DNA from: Polyangia bacterium
GTDB taxonomy: Bacteria; Myxococcota_A; Polyangia; Nannocystales; Nannocystaceae
Assembly: GCA_030429545.1 (NCBI GenBank)
Contig: JAUIFF010000016.1
Location: forward strand, 122,960-186,959
Direction: 5' to 3'
DNA: 64,000 nt
Part shown: positions 9,399 to 16,859 of the stretch, piece by piece
How the letters are laid out: the number at the start of each line of letters is the position of its first letter
How positions within the stretch are numbered: position 1 is the stretch's first letter
Position numbers and translations under genes: made by a program
Notes under the pieces: generated by a model
What the model was told of the DNA's origin: nothing
What the model saw: the letters and a program-made list of their open reading frames with translations, nothing else
Database searches by the model: none

Positions 9399-10934
9399 AT
9401 GCCCGCGGTCGTGCTCACCACCCTGAACGCGAGCTATACCCATAGCTCCCTGGCGTTGCGCTACCTGCTGGCCAACCTCGGTGAACACCGTACACAGGCC
9501 GTCATTCGCGAATTTGTGATTACCTCGCGTCCGATTGACATCGTCGAACAAGTCCTGGCCGACGAGCCCAAGATTGTGGCGTTTGGCGTGTATGTGTGGA
9601 ACGTCGACCAAACCACCGAGGTCATCGAGTTGCTAAAAACGGTGCGTCCGGACATCGACATTGTGCTCGGCGGGCCGGAGGTGAGCTACGAGATCGACCG
9701 CCAGGAAATCTGTGCATATGCAGATTTTATTTGTCCCGGCGAGGCCGAGCTCGTCTTCACCCAACTCATTGCGCAACTGCTCACGGGCAAGCGCCCGCTG
9801 ACCAAAGTCCGGCCCAACCAGCTGCCACAACCGGCCCAGCTCAAGTCCCCCTACGCCCTCTACACCGACGACGACATCAAAAACCGGGCAATCTACGTTG
9901 AGGCCTCCCGCGGGTGCCCATTCTCGTGCGAGTTTTGTCTGTCATCGCTGCCGATCAAGGTACGATCCTTCGACCTCACGGAATTTTTGCACGACCTCGA
10001 TCGGCTGTGGCAACGCGGCGCCCGTAGCTTTCGTTTTATCGACCGTACCTTCAACCTGAGCTACGCGACCGCAACGCGGATCTTGCAGTTTTTTGCTGAT
10101 CGCTGCCACGAGGAGCTGTTTGTCCATTTTGAGATGGTGCCCGATCGGTTTCCCGAGCGGCTACGCGACATCGTACAGAAGTTTCCACCTGGGGCCTTGC
10201 AATTTGAGATCGGCGTACAGACCCTCGATGAGCCGACGGCAGAGCGAATTGGCCGGCGGCAGGACAATGCCGCTGTCTTGAGCAACATCCGGTACCTTCG
10301 CGAACACACAGGCGTGCATATGCATGCAGACTTGATTGCCGGGCTGCCGGGCGAAGGGATCGAGAGCTTTGCCGCTGGGTTTAACCGGCTATGGGCTGCC
10401 GGCCCGCACGAAATTCAACTCGGGGTGCTCAAGCGCCTGCGTGGAACGCCTATCGGCCGCCACGACCAGGCGTGGGGGATGTCCTATGCGCCATTTGCCC
10501 CCTACGAGGTGTTGGCGACCAACTTGATTTCGTTTGCCGATATGCAACGGCTCAAGCGCGCTGCTCGAGTCTGGGACCTCGTTGCCAACAGCGGCAACTT
10601 TGTGCACTTTATGCCGCTGTTTGGCACCCGCGGCGATGTGTTTGGCGAACTGATGGCGCTCACCGACTGGCTGTATCAACAAACAGGCCCATTTGTTGGG
10701 ATTGAGCTCGCGCGCCTGTCGAAATTGCTGCTCACCTACTTCTCGGGGCCAGTTGGCTGCCCGCGACACGAGGTTGGGGCCCTACTCGCTCGCAGCCTTG
10801 CCGCCACCGGTCGCAAGCTCCCACGGGCGCTGTTGGGGTTTGGAGTCGAGAGCCCGCATCCCAAAAAAACCCGTCCGCGAGTTGTTCCGCAGCGTCAAGC
10901 TCGTCACCTTGCCGCGCGTACCGGTAGCAGTTAG
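9399..10934 (+). CDS. B12-binding domain radical SAM protein with DUF4080-like C-terminus
   Basis: A 511-aa enzyme. Residues about 1-140 form a cobalamin-binding fold (FGVYVWNVDQ, LGGPEVSYE), and the radical SAM core follows with the cluster motif RGCPFSCEFCLSS (CxxxCxxC) near residues 180-190. The C-terminal part resembles DUF4080. The B12-binding part lacks an evident DxHxxG histidine, as in many such proteins, where cobalamin binds base-off. Substrate is unknown; relatives act on natural products, lipids or cofactors. The ATG at 9399 is preferred to an upstream TTG because the fold begins at MPAVVLTTLN. Its 5' end faces the frameshifted lipoprotein gene, so the two are divergent with an 82-bp gap. 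Confidence 0.85.
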   Translation: MPAVVLTTLNASYTHSSLALRYLLANLGEHRTQAVIREFVITSRPIDIVEQVLADEPKIVAFGVYVWNVDQTTEVIELLKTVRPDIDIVLGGPEVSYEIDRQEICAYADFICPGEAELVFTQLIAQLLTGKRPLTKVRPNQLPQPAQLKSPYALYTDDDIKNRAIYVEASRGCPFSCEFCLSSLPIKVRSFDLTEFLHDLDRLWQRGARSFRFIDRTFNLSYATATRILQFFADRCHEELFVHFEMVPDRFPERLRDIVQKFPPGALQFEIGVQTLDEPTAERIGRRQDNAAVLSNIRYLREHTGVHMHADLIAGLPGEGIESFAAGFNRLWAAGPHEIQLGVLKRLRGTPIGRHDQAWGMSYAPFAPYEVLATNLISFADMQRLKRAARVWDLVANSGNFVHFMPLFGTRGDVFGELMALTDWLYQQTGPFVGIELARLSKLLLTYFSGPVGCPRHEVGALLARSLAATGRKLPRALLGFGVESPHPKKTRPRVVPQRQARHLAARTGSS

Positions 10935-10972
10935 GGCTGCGACGAAAGCTGCCGCCACAAACGACGAACCGA

Positions 10973-10990
10973 CCACAGTCGAAACTGTGG
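10973..10990. terminator. Short hairpin between convergent genes
   Basis: CCACAGT-cgaa-ACTGTGG, a 7-bp perfect stem with a tetraloop, 38 bp past the radical SAM stop and 47 bp before the stop of the convergent pentapeptide-repeat gene. No U-tract follows on either strand, so it is only a weak terminator candidate. Confidence 0.3.
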
Positions 10991-11037
10991 CCGGCGTTGT
11001 TGTAGACCTGCAAGCAGGCATGAAGTCGGGCGTTTGG

Positions 11038-12165
11038 CTAGCCCGGTGCGGCGGCTAAACTCGGGGGGTCAAAGTGCATCGGCCACTGGGTTCGCGGGCC
11101 AAACGTTGCATCCTGTAGCGTCGCATCGCGTAGCGTCGTGAGATACAACCCCGTGTTGCGTAAATCGGCGCCGTGAAAGTTGGCGCGGTCGAGCGTGCAC
11201 CGACTCAAGTCCGCGCCCCGGAGGTCGGCCGCGGCAAAACATACACCGCGGAGGTCAGCCTTGGGAATCGCCGCTCCCTGCAGGTTCGCAGCCTCAAACG
11301 AAGCATCTCGAAGATCCTCAGACAGGTAAGCCTTCGCCAACTGTGCATGTGCAAAGTTTGTCCCGCGCAACACACAGTCGGTAAACATCACTCCGAGCAG
11401 ATCGGCACGTACAAATACACACCCTTCAAACCGGCAGTCACGCAACTGAGAGCGGGCAAGCATCGCCTCAGACATGTCACAGTTTTTGAGGTTGGCCTGC
11501 TCGACGACAAGTCGGGCTGCCTCGACAGCGCGTAGGACACAGTTATCTAGCTGTGCGCGGTTGAGACATACACCATCGAGCTTGGCACGCTCAAATTTGA
11601 CCCCCTTGAACTCAACGTCGGCAAAACTCGCCCGCACGAGCCGTGCCTGGCTAAAATTGGCATCCTGAGCATGTGCCTTGGCAAAATTGCAACCGCTCAG
11701 CTCTGCTTTGACGAACGTCGCTCCGGTTAAATTTGCATCTACAAAAGATGTTCCGCTGGGCTCACAGGCGCACGGGTCGACTAGGGTTCGCGGCTTGCCG
11801 TCAACCCCCGTAAAGTTCGCACGCTCGAGGTTTGCCCCACCGAAGTTGACTTTTTGTAGCTTGGCTGACGAAAAATTTGCCCCTACAAGGTTCGCATCTG
11901 AGAAGTTTGCACCTCGCAGATCTGCCCCAGAAAAGTCCGCCCCCGAAAGGTTCGCACCGGCGAAATCAGTCTTTGCCGCTTGCAGGCCCGAAAAATTGAG
12001 GCCCTTGAGGTCGAGGCTCTTGAGCTCGGCACCACGCAGCGACGGTTCACCCTGCGCGCGCAGCTCATCCCAGGCTTGCTTGGATGCTCCGGTTCGCAGC
12101 AGTTCAATCGCCTTGGCAGAGGCCTTGCGGTTCGAGCTTTTGGATCGTTTTGGTTTTTTACTCAA
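11038..12165 (-). CDS. Pentapeptide-repeat protein
   Basis: A 375-aa protein of which residues about 45-360 are A(D/N)LxG-type pentapeptide repeats (for example ADFSGADLRGANFSDAN), which fold into a right-handed quadrilateral beta helix. A basic leader (KKPKRSKSSNRK) and a short helical segment precede the repeats. No kinase, channel or transmembrane part is fused. Some pentapeptide-repeat proteins mimic DNA and protect gyrase (Qnr/MfpA type), but the charge pattern needed for that cannot be judged here, so the role is open. The start is TTG at 12165, with GGGAGA eight bases upstream acting as ribosome-binding site. It converges on the radical SAM gene. Confidence 0.88.
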   Translation of the reverse strand: MSKKPKRSKSSNRKASAKAIELLRTGASKQAWDELRAQGEPSLRGAELKSLDLKGLNFSGLQAAKTDFAGANLSGADFSGADLRGANFSDANLVGANFSSAKLQKVNFGGANLERANFTGVDGKPRTLVDPCACEPSGTSFVDANLTGATFVKAELSGCNFAKAHAQDANFSQARLVRASFADVEFKGVKFERAKLDGVCLNRAQLDNCVLRAVEAARLVVEQANLKNCDMSEAMLARSQLRDCRFEGCVFVRADLLGVMFTDCVLRGTNFAHAQLAKAYLSEDLRDASFEAANLQGAAIPKADLRGVCFAAADLRGADLSRCTLDRANFHGADLRNTGLYLTTLRDATLQDATFGPRTQWPMHFDPPSLAAAPG

Positions 12166-12188
12166 GCGAATGTCTCCCTGTGTGGGCC

Positions 12189-12416
12189 TTAAAATCCTGA
12201 CGGCGGGGTTCCGACCTCAGCAGCTTTGATGTGCGGGTCTTGCCGGGCGACAACGTGAAACGGCTGGGAGGCCTCCACAATACCGAAAGCTTCGTGGGCG
12301 CCTCCTTGCTGGACACACTCGACCCCGCTTTGCTGCAGGCGAGTACGACACTCATCCATGAGTTCTTCGGTGACTAATTGAAAACGGATATAGCGGTACT
12401 GGGCTCTTCGACGCAT
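12189..12416 (-). CDS. Small hypothetical protein, possibly the 3' part of a broken gene
   Basis: A 75-aa frame beginning MRRRAQYRYIRFQ, with a plausible ferredoxin-like strand-helix-strand pattern and no recognised family. Just upstream, in another minus-strand frame (about 12430-12570), lies a Cys-rich segment with CHERIV and CTCNVCGQAC, which looks like a zinc ribbon. The two could be one protein split by a frameshift near 12430-12450, or the zinc-ribbon frame could be chance. It stops 23 bp before the pentapeptide-repeat gene in the same orientation. Small size and lack of homologue recall keep the confidence low. Confidence 0.4.
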   Translation of the reverse strand: MRRRAQYRYIRFQLVTEELMDECRTRLQQSGVECVQQGGAHEAFGIVEASQPFHVVARQDPHIKAAEVGTPPSGF

Positions 12417-12719
12417 CCTGTTGGCGAACTCCTTCGTAGGCCTGCAACCCGCAGGCTGTTGTGACAGTGTTGTATCGCTCACCGGAGCATGCTTGCCCGC
12501 AAACGTTGCAGGTACACAAATGTGAGGCAAATCGCCGCACAATCCGCTCGTGACAGGCAACAGCTCGCACGCGAACACAGGGCTCACGACGATATCCGGT
12601 TGCGACCTCACCAACCTACCACAACCCCGGGTGCGAGTCAAGCGACACAGCCCCCCCTCAACCTGTCTATATGGACATCATCAGGATTGTTTATACATTT
12701 AGTTTATATGTATCAACAT
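12417..12719. other. Region without a confident gene
   Basis: About 300 bp upstream of the small hypothetical gene. It holds the Cys-rich out-of-frame segment noted there and, at 12660-12725, a distinctly AT-rich stretch with TATA-type steps (TTTATACATTTAGTTTATAT) immediately 3' of the HTH-methyltransferase gene. This stretch could contain the promoter of the minus-strand genes that follow. No hairpin terminator is evident. Confidence 0.4.
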
Positions 12720-14030
12720 CTATACTCGTGCCCGGAACAGCAAAAGATGGGCCGTTCGGTCGCGCCCGCGACTGTCCTTGACGCGGTGCTCAAACCGGGT
12801 TTCGTAACCGAGTTCGAGAAACCACCGACGTAGCGCATCGATGTCGTAGCGGCGCGAGTAGAGCACGGAGCAACGCTGCCCCGAGGGATTGATGTCGACA
12901 TCGTGGACAAAGTTGTAGGAGCCTGGCACCTCGCAGGTCGCCCCGCCCTCTCGCGGGATGATGCGCATCCGGGTATCGAGTGGGGAACCAACCGAGGCGC
13001 GAAAGCGTCGGTGCGGGCCCTCGACCAGACTCCTTCGCACCGTTTCTTGGGTGTCGCCTAACTGTCCTTTGGATAGGGCGTAAAGCCCATCATCCTCGAT
13101 CCTGTCCTGACGGACACCAACCTCTAACCACACCAAGTCGCCCGGCCGCAACATCCTCCCGAGGGAGTACTCGACAAACCTCGTCTCACTTTTGAGGTTG
13201 CCAAACGTGCCACCCAAAAACAGGGCCAGCCGCCGATCGCTGGGGTTGTCGGACAGATGCCCGGCAAAACCGATACCGCCGTCTTCAAAGTCCGAACACG
13301 ATGGGCGGACCAAAAAGTGGGGCCACGACTCCTTGTTGAGACGGTCGCGGATGAGGTTGCGCGCCCGCTCCGAGGCCATTCGCAGCAGCGGAATCGAGAC
13401 GTCGACCGGGGTAAACGTGAGCCAGTCGATCAGCCGGTGTTTGGGCCCTGCCCGGTCGATCAACGACTCGATTGCGATCGCCTCCTTGGCCCCGTCTCCC
13501 GGACCCAAGCTGATGAGGTCGACGCCACAGGACTTGCCCTCGCTCCATCGCAACATGCTTGCCAAGTTGGACTTTCCCGGGGTGCTGTCACGCAGTGCCA
13601 AACCGAATGCATTGGCGAACCCCTTGGCCAGCTGTGCACTGCCGTAGCCGGTGTCGAGTAACTTCTTCCACGCCATCGCCCCGGCCGGGTGGTAATACAA
13701 GAACTTGTGCCCGAGATAGACCGAGTCCCACTTGTCCCGCAACTGACGCTCGATATCGGCTGGGCCAGCCCCCTCCTCGATGACAATCGGACACAACGAG
13801 GGTTCGCCGACCAGGTCAACGCCACGGCGCTTGCTGAGAAAGTGCACCCGGCGAATCACCTCGTCGAGCTTGCCGCGGTTGAGGGCCCGGACCTTGCCGG
13901 TTTTCCAGTTTGTGATGGTCGTCGGCGTCACCCCAATGATCGAGGCCTGGGCCTCGTGGGTATGAAAGCCATGGAGCTCCAATAGCCCGAAAATCAGCTC
14001 GAAGACTTGATTGTTGGCCGCTCGGGACAT
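12720..14030 (-). CDS. HTH domain fused to EgtD-like SAM-dependent methyltransferase
   Basis: A 436-aa protein. Residues about 10-55 form a Cro/XRE-like helix-turn-helix (ASIIGVTPTTITNWKTGKV). After a linker, residues about 120-436 match the EgtD/Methyltransf_33 fold: SAM loop ISLGPGDG (173-180), FTPVDVS (206-212), FLGGTFGNL (271-279) and LRPGDLVWLEVGV. EgtD trimethylates histidine on the way to ergothioneine, but no egtB-type gene is adjacent, and a DNA-binding head is not part of canonical EgtD. The protein may be a regulator with methyltransferase activity or a sensor using the fold. The ATG at 14030 is chosen because upstream codons look non-coding. Divergent from an ECF sigma gene. Confidence 0.8.
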   Translation of the reverse strand: MSRAANNQVFELIFGLLELHGFHTHEAQASIIGVTPTTITNWKTGKVRALNRGKLDEVIRRVHFLSKRRGVDLVGEPSLCPIVIEEGAGPADIERQLRDKWDSVYLGHKFLYYHPAGAMAWKKLLDTGYGSAQLAKGFANAFGLALRDSTPGKSNLASMLRWSEGKSCGVDLISLGPGDGAKEAIAIESLIDRAGPKHRLIDWLTFTPVDVSIPLLRMASERARNLIRDRLNKESWPHFLVRPSCSDFEDGGIGFAGHLSDNPSDRRLALFLGGTFGNLKSETRFVEYSLGRMLRPGDLVWLEVGVRQDRIEDDGLYALSKGQLGDTQETVRRSLVEGPHRRFRASVGSPLDTRMRIIPREGGATCEVPGSYNFVHDVDINPSGQRCSVLYSRRYDIDALRRWFLELGYETRFEHRVKDSRGRDRTAHLLLFRARV

Positions 14031-14126
14031 GGGCGGAAGTGTAGCCAAGTCGGGACGACCAAGAAACTTGAGGTCCGACCCAAAAGTTGAGGGTTCTCCA
14101 ATAAGCCCAGAACGACGTTCCAATGC

Positions 14127-14138
14127 ACTTGCGCAAGT
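14127..14138. promoter_or_regulatory. Palindrome in divergent promoter region
   Basis: ACTTGCGCAAGT, a perfect 12-bp palindrome in the 281-bp gap between the HTH-methyltransferase gene and the divergent ECF sigma gene, nearly 100 bp from the former start. The HTH protein next door is a natural candidate to bind it; that is inference from position only. Confidence 0.35.
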
Positions 14139-14300
14139 TCGTTTTCTCAAAAACCCACTTTTGGGCAACTCTGATGGGTTTTAGCTGAAGTCCAATGTTT
14201 CAGTGAATCCCGGTGATGTTCGCGTGGACACCACAGCCCGATTTTCGCATTCTAAGATCATCGACTGGTAGAGGGTGTTTTGGGCCTTCTACAGATAGAT

Positions 14301-14305
14301 GGAGG
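14301..14305 (+). promoter_or_regulatory. Ribosome-binding site deciding the TTG start of the sigma gene
   Basis: GGAGG lies six bases before a TTG at 14312. The first in-frame ATG downstream (14333) has no such signal, so TTG is preferred. Confidence 0.55.
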
Positions 14306-14311
14306 TATCTC

Positions 14312-14851
14312 TTGGCGACGACGACAACGACCATGCCGGCCAGCCTGCCGGAATACGCAACCCTCTACCGCAATGTTCGCGCAGCACTGTTTGCCCGCGG
14401 GCTTCATCGCGCAGATGTCGATGATATCGCCCAGACCGTGATGGAAAAGATTCTCCGCGCAAGTGCCAGTGGCAAAGGGCCTTCGTCAAATGCACGTGCG
14501 TGGGTCAAGCGCATTGCCTTCAACGAGCATATCAACTGGATCCGTCGCCGCGGTCGTAAACGCGAGTGTGAACTCAACCCTGAACGCCACCTCGAAGTCT
14601 CACGGCACTCCCATACCGACCGCAGCCACTGTGGCTCCCAGGTTGTGTTTGTTCGGGATGTCGAAGGTCAACTCACCGGCCGCCAGCGACGTGTCGCACG
14701 TATGTTCTCCTCGGGCTACACAGGCCAGGAAATTGCCAACAGTCTCGGTATTTCACCGGCACTTATCTCACTCGAGAAAAAGCAGATCCGAGAGGCCCTG
14801 CGGGGAATGGGGTACTCCAATCGGCGAACCGTTCGCGCAAAAGCTTGCTAA
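14312..14851 (+). CDS. ECF-like RNA polymerase sigma factor
   Basis: A 179-aa sigma-70-family protein. Region 2 covers about residues 15-80 (DVDDIAQTVMEKIL, then WVKRIAFNEHINWIRRRGRKRE as the promoter-melting and -10 helices), and region 4 about 110-170, with helix-turn-helix TGQEIANSLGISPALISLEKKQIREAL. The linker is rich in His and Ser and otherwise plain. The factor is more diverged than the first ECF in this window and has no anti-sigma gene beside it. It is divergent from the HTH-methyltransferase gene and shares its upstream region. It may drive that gene or a distant regulon. Confidence 0.78.
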   Translation: MATTTTTMPASLPEYATLYRNVRAALFARGLHRADVDDIAQTVMEKILRASASGKGPSSNARAWVKRIAFNEHINWIRRRGRKRECELNPERHLEVSRHSHTDRSHCGSQVVFVRDVEGQLTGRQRRVARMFSSGYTGQEIANSLGISPALISLEKKQIREALRGMGYSNRRTVRAKAC

Positions 14852-14924
14852 CTCTGGCCGTCGCCGGCGATGACCGGCAAGACTGTGTCACGGCTAGGTG
14901 TGTATTGAGTGGCTATTGAGACAG

Positions 14925-16340
14925 TCAGACGTGTTGCTCAACGCCCGCGGAGTCGAACACCTCAAAGATATCTTCGATCGGGCGTACCCCCTCACCCCCC
15001 TGTATATGCATGCGATAGGTTCCGGCCGCCAGTCCTGGAACCACGATCGGCTCACCGAGGTCTGACTCGTCAATCTGCGCACGGTGGCAAACATCGCCGC
15101 CAGCTGCTGGAGTCACCACCACCTCGAGTGCTCCCGGGCTGTCACTGGCTTCGACACGGGCCTCGATCGGCTGACCTGCGGCATACAAGTCGCCGAGCTC
15201 GAGCCCGAGTTCGACTTCGCCGTCGGAGAAAAATAGCGCGAGGTCGAGCGAGGCATTGGTCAAGACCCCTTCGATATGATGCAGCACCTCGGGTGCCTTG
15301 TGCATGACTGAGTGTTTGGCTGCCACAAACACCTCACGCCCCGCCCGCGACAACTCGATTGGTGTGGCCGACACCCGCGAAACAGTTGCATCACCATCTA
15401 TTTGGCGACCGCGGATGCTGTCGGCCATCACCAGTTGACCCTGTTCGAGGCGGGCCGCCACCGAGGTGCGCTGGCGGGTCCCGACAATTGGGTGCAACTC
15501 GTAGCCATGTTCATCCCACCGTGGGTCCCGTCGATTCGATGCGACCGCGGTCTGGATCTCGCGGTGAAATGCCAACCCCGCGGCGGCCCGCGTAGACGAA
15601 AGCCCGGGGACACCTTCGACCTCCCCCGGACGCTGCAGCTTGCCGTTGCCGGTATCCAAGCACTCCCAAACCGGCAACAGTTGGTAAGACGATGTGCACG
15701 AGGCGACAAACGATGTGAAGTCAAAGCGGAGCGGACCTACGCCTGGTTCCATACCGTTGACCAATGCCTTGAGAGCACTCAACGCGCCACGATGGGGGGT
15801 TCCCAGGGTAATCAACGCCCGAGTGTTGAGCCATCCGCCCAGGCACTCTAGAAAGTAGCGAGCGACCAAACCGCCCATGGAGTGGGTAATTAAGACAGCC
15901 TGGGCATCGGCCTTGCCCGATTGCTCGCGCCAAGCTCGAAGTCGGCTCTCGACCTCTCGCCCGAGGCTTCGCGCACAATAGCGAATGTCTCGCCGCCAAT
16001 CATAGGGGAACTCATAGTAGTTTTTACCGGGTGTCAACGTCAGCCGATTTTTGAGGTAGGCCCACACCGGTGCATAAGAATCGATTTTCCACAGTCCTGG
16101 GATGAGGTGCACGACATCGAGTACGCGGGTCGCCACCACCCCATCGACATCGTCGACGGTGGGTGAGTCGTCCTGGAGGTGAAGCGCTGAAATGAAGTCC
16201 CCGCGCGAAAGTAGGGCCCGCAGCCCCATTCGTAGCCCGGGGTTCCACAGTGGTTTACCTGCCCGTTCGAGCACGCTCCCCATCAGCCCCGGGACAAAGA
16301 CCACCAAGTCTGTACACTCCAGCTTGCCTTCGAGCTCCAT
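14925..16340 (-). CDS. LCAT-like lipase / acyltransferase (alpha/beta hydrolase)
   Basis: A 471-aa protein of the lecithin:cholesterol acyltransferase-like alpha/beta hydrolase group. The start VVFVPGLMGSVL holds the oxyanion region, YDWRRD near residue 118 is typical of LCAT/PDAT relatives, and the nucleophile elbow is THSMGG near residue 155 (Ser catalytic). ITLGTPHRGA follows. The C-terminal 130 residues form an added beta-rich domain of unknown role. There is no signal peptide, so it may act in the cytoplasm or be exported by another route. The ATG at 16340 is supported by the hydrolase fold beginning within 15 residues. Its stop faces the ECF sigma gene 3' end 73 bp away. Confidence 0.82.
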   Translation of the reverse strand: MELEGKLECTDLVVFVPGLMGSVLERAGKPLWNPGLRMGLRALLSRGDFISALHLQDDSPTVDDVDGVVATRVLDVVHLIPGLWKIDSYAPVWAYLKNRLTLTPGKNYYEFPYDWRRDIRYCARSLGREVESRLRAWREQSGKADAQAVLITHSMGGLVARYFLECLGGWLNTRALITLGTPHRGALSALKALVNGMEPGVGPLRFDFTSFVASCTSSYQLLPVWECLDTGNGKLQRPGEVEGVPGLSSTRAAAGLAFHREIQTAVASNRRDPRWDEHGYELHPIVGTRQRTSVAARLEQGQLVMADSIRGRQIDGDATVSRVSATPIELSRAGREVFVAAKHSVMHKAPEVLHHIEGVLTNASLDLALFFSDGEVELGLELGDLYAAGQPIEARVEASDSPGALEVVVTPAAGGDVCHRAQIDESDLGEPIVVPGLAAGTYRMHIQGGEGVRPIEDIFEVFDSAGVEQHV

Positions 16341-16859
16341 AGCCTACCTGACGAAAAAGACATGTCTCTAGATTGAGACGAGGCCAGCATACAGTTGACC
16401 ACCGCACATCGCAAGCGCAGACCAAGCCGGCCGTGGATTTCCTGGGTAACTCGCGCTTGACCGACCACTGCGAGAGTGCTAGAAAGCCTGCGTTCGGATT
16501 GGAGAACATCATGCCTACGCGCACGACACTACGCATGCTGAAGATCGCCCACGTCGGTGATCCAGTATCGACGTTGCGGGTCGTGTAGCGAAATGGCTTC
16601 CCGTCCCCCGTCTCCTAGTTGAGATCGACCGGAACTCAGACATCGCTTGGCGGCCCGGCTCCTTTCGGAGCTGACACCAAATGGCATTGTCAGCACAAAC
16701 GTAGGTCGTGATGGCGCTCGCGCTGCGGGGGCCATCACGGTCGGGCTGGTGTGCATTGTGTGCACCCACCCCGTGCTCTCCCGTGATTCGCCCTAGCGAG
16801 TCGGCGGTGGCTATCCGTTTATCGGTAGTTTCCTGTCCTTCAACACTCAACAAAAAATC
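16341..16859. other. 519-bp gap between divergent genes, no gene seen
   Basis: Lies between the lipase (minus) and the EF-G paralogue (plus), so it must hold both promoters. Frames here are short and not protein-like; a 25-codon frame from the ATG at 16511 is the best and is weak. A direct repeat TGTGCA-ttg-TGTGCA occurs near 16750. No hairpin, tRNA or clear -35/-10 pair was found. Confidence 0.5.

Noticed and set aside
11173..12229. Plus-strand frames opposite the pentapeptide-repeat gene
   Set aside because: They mirror the repeat periodicity of the real minus-strand gene and carry no family features.
16511..16588. A 25-codon frame (MPTRTTLRMLKIAHVG...) in the gap before the EF-G gene
   Set aside because: Too short, no ribosome-binding site and no protein-like composition; treated as non-coding.
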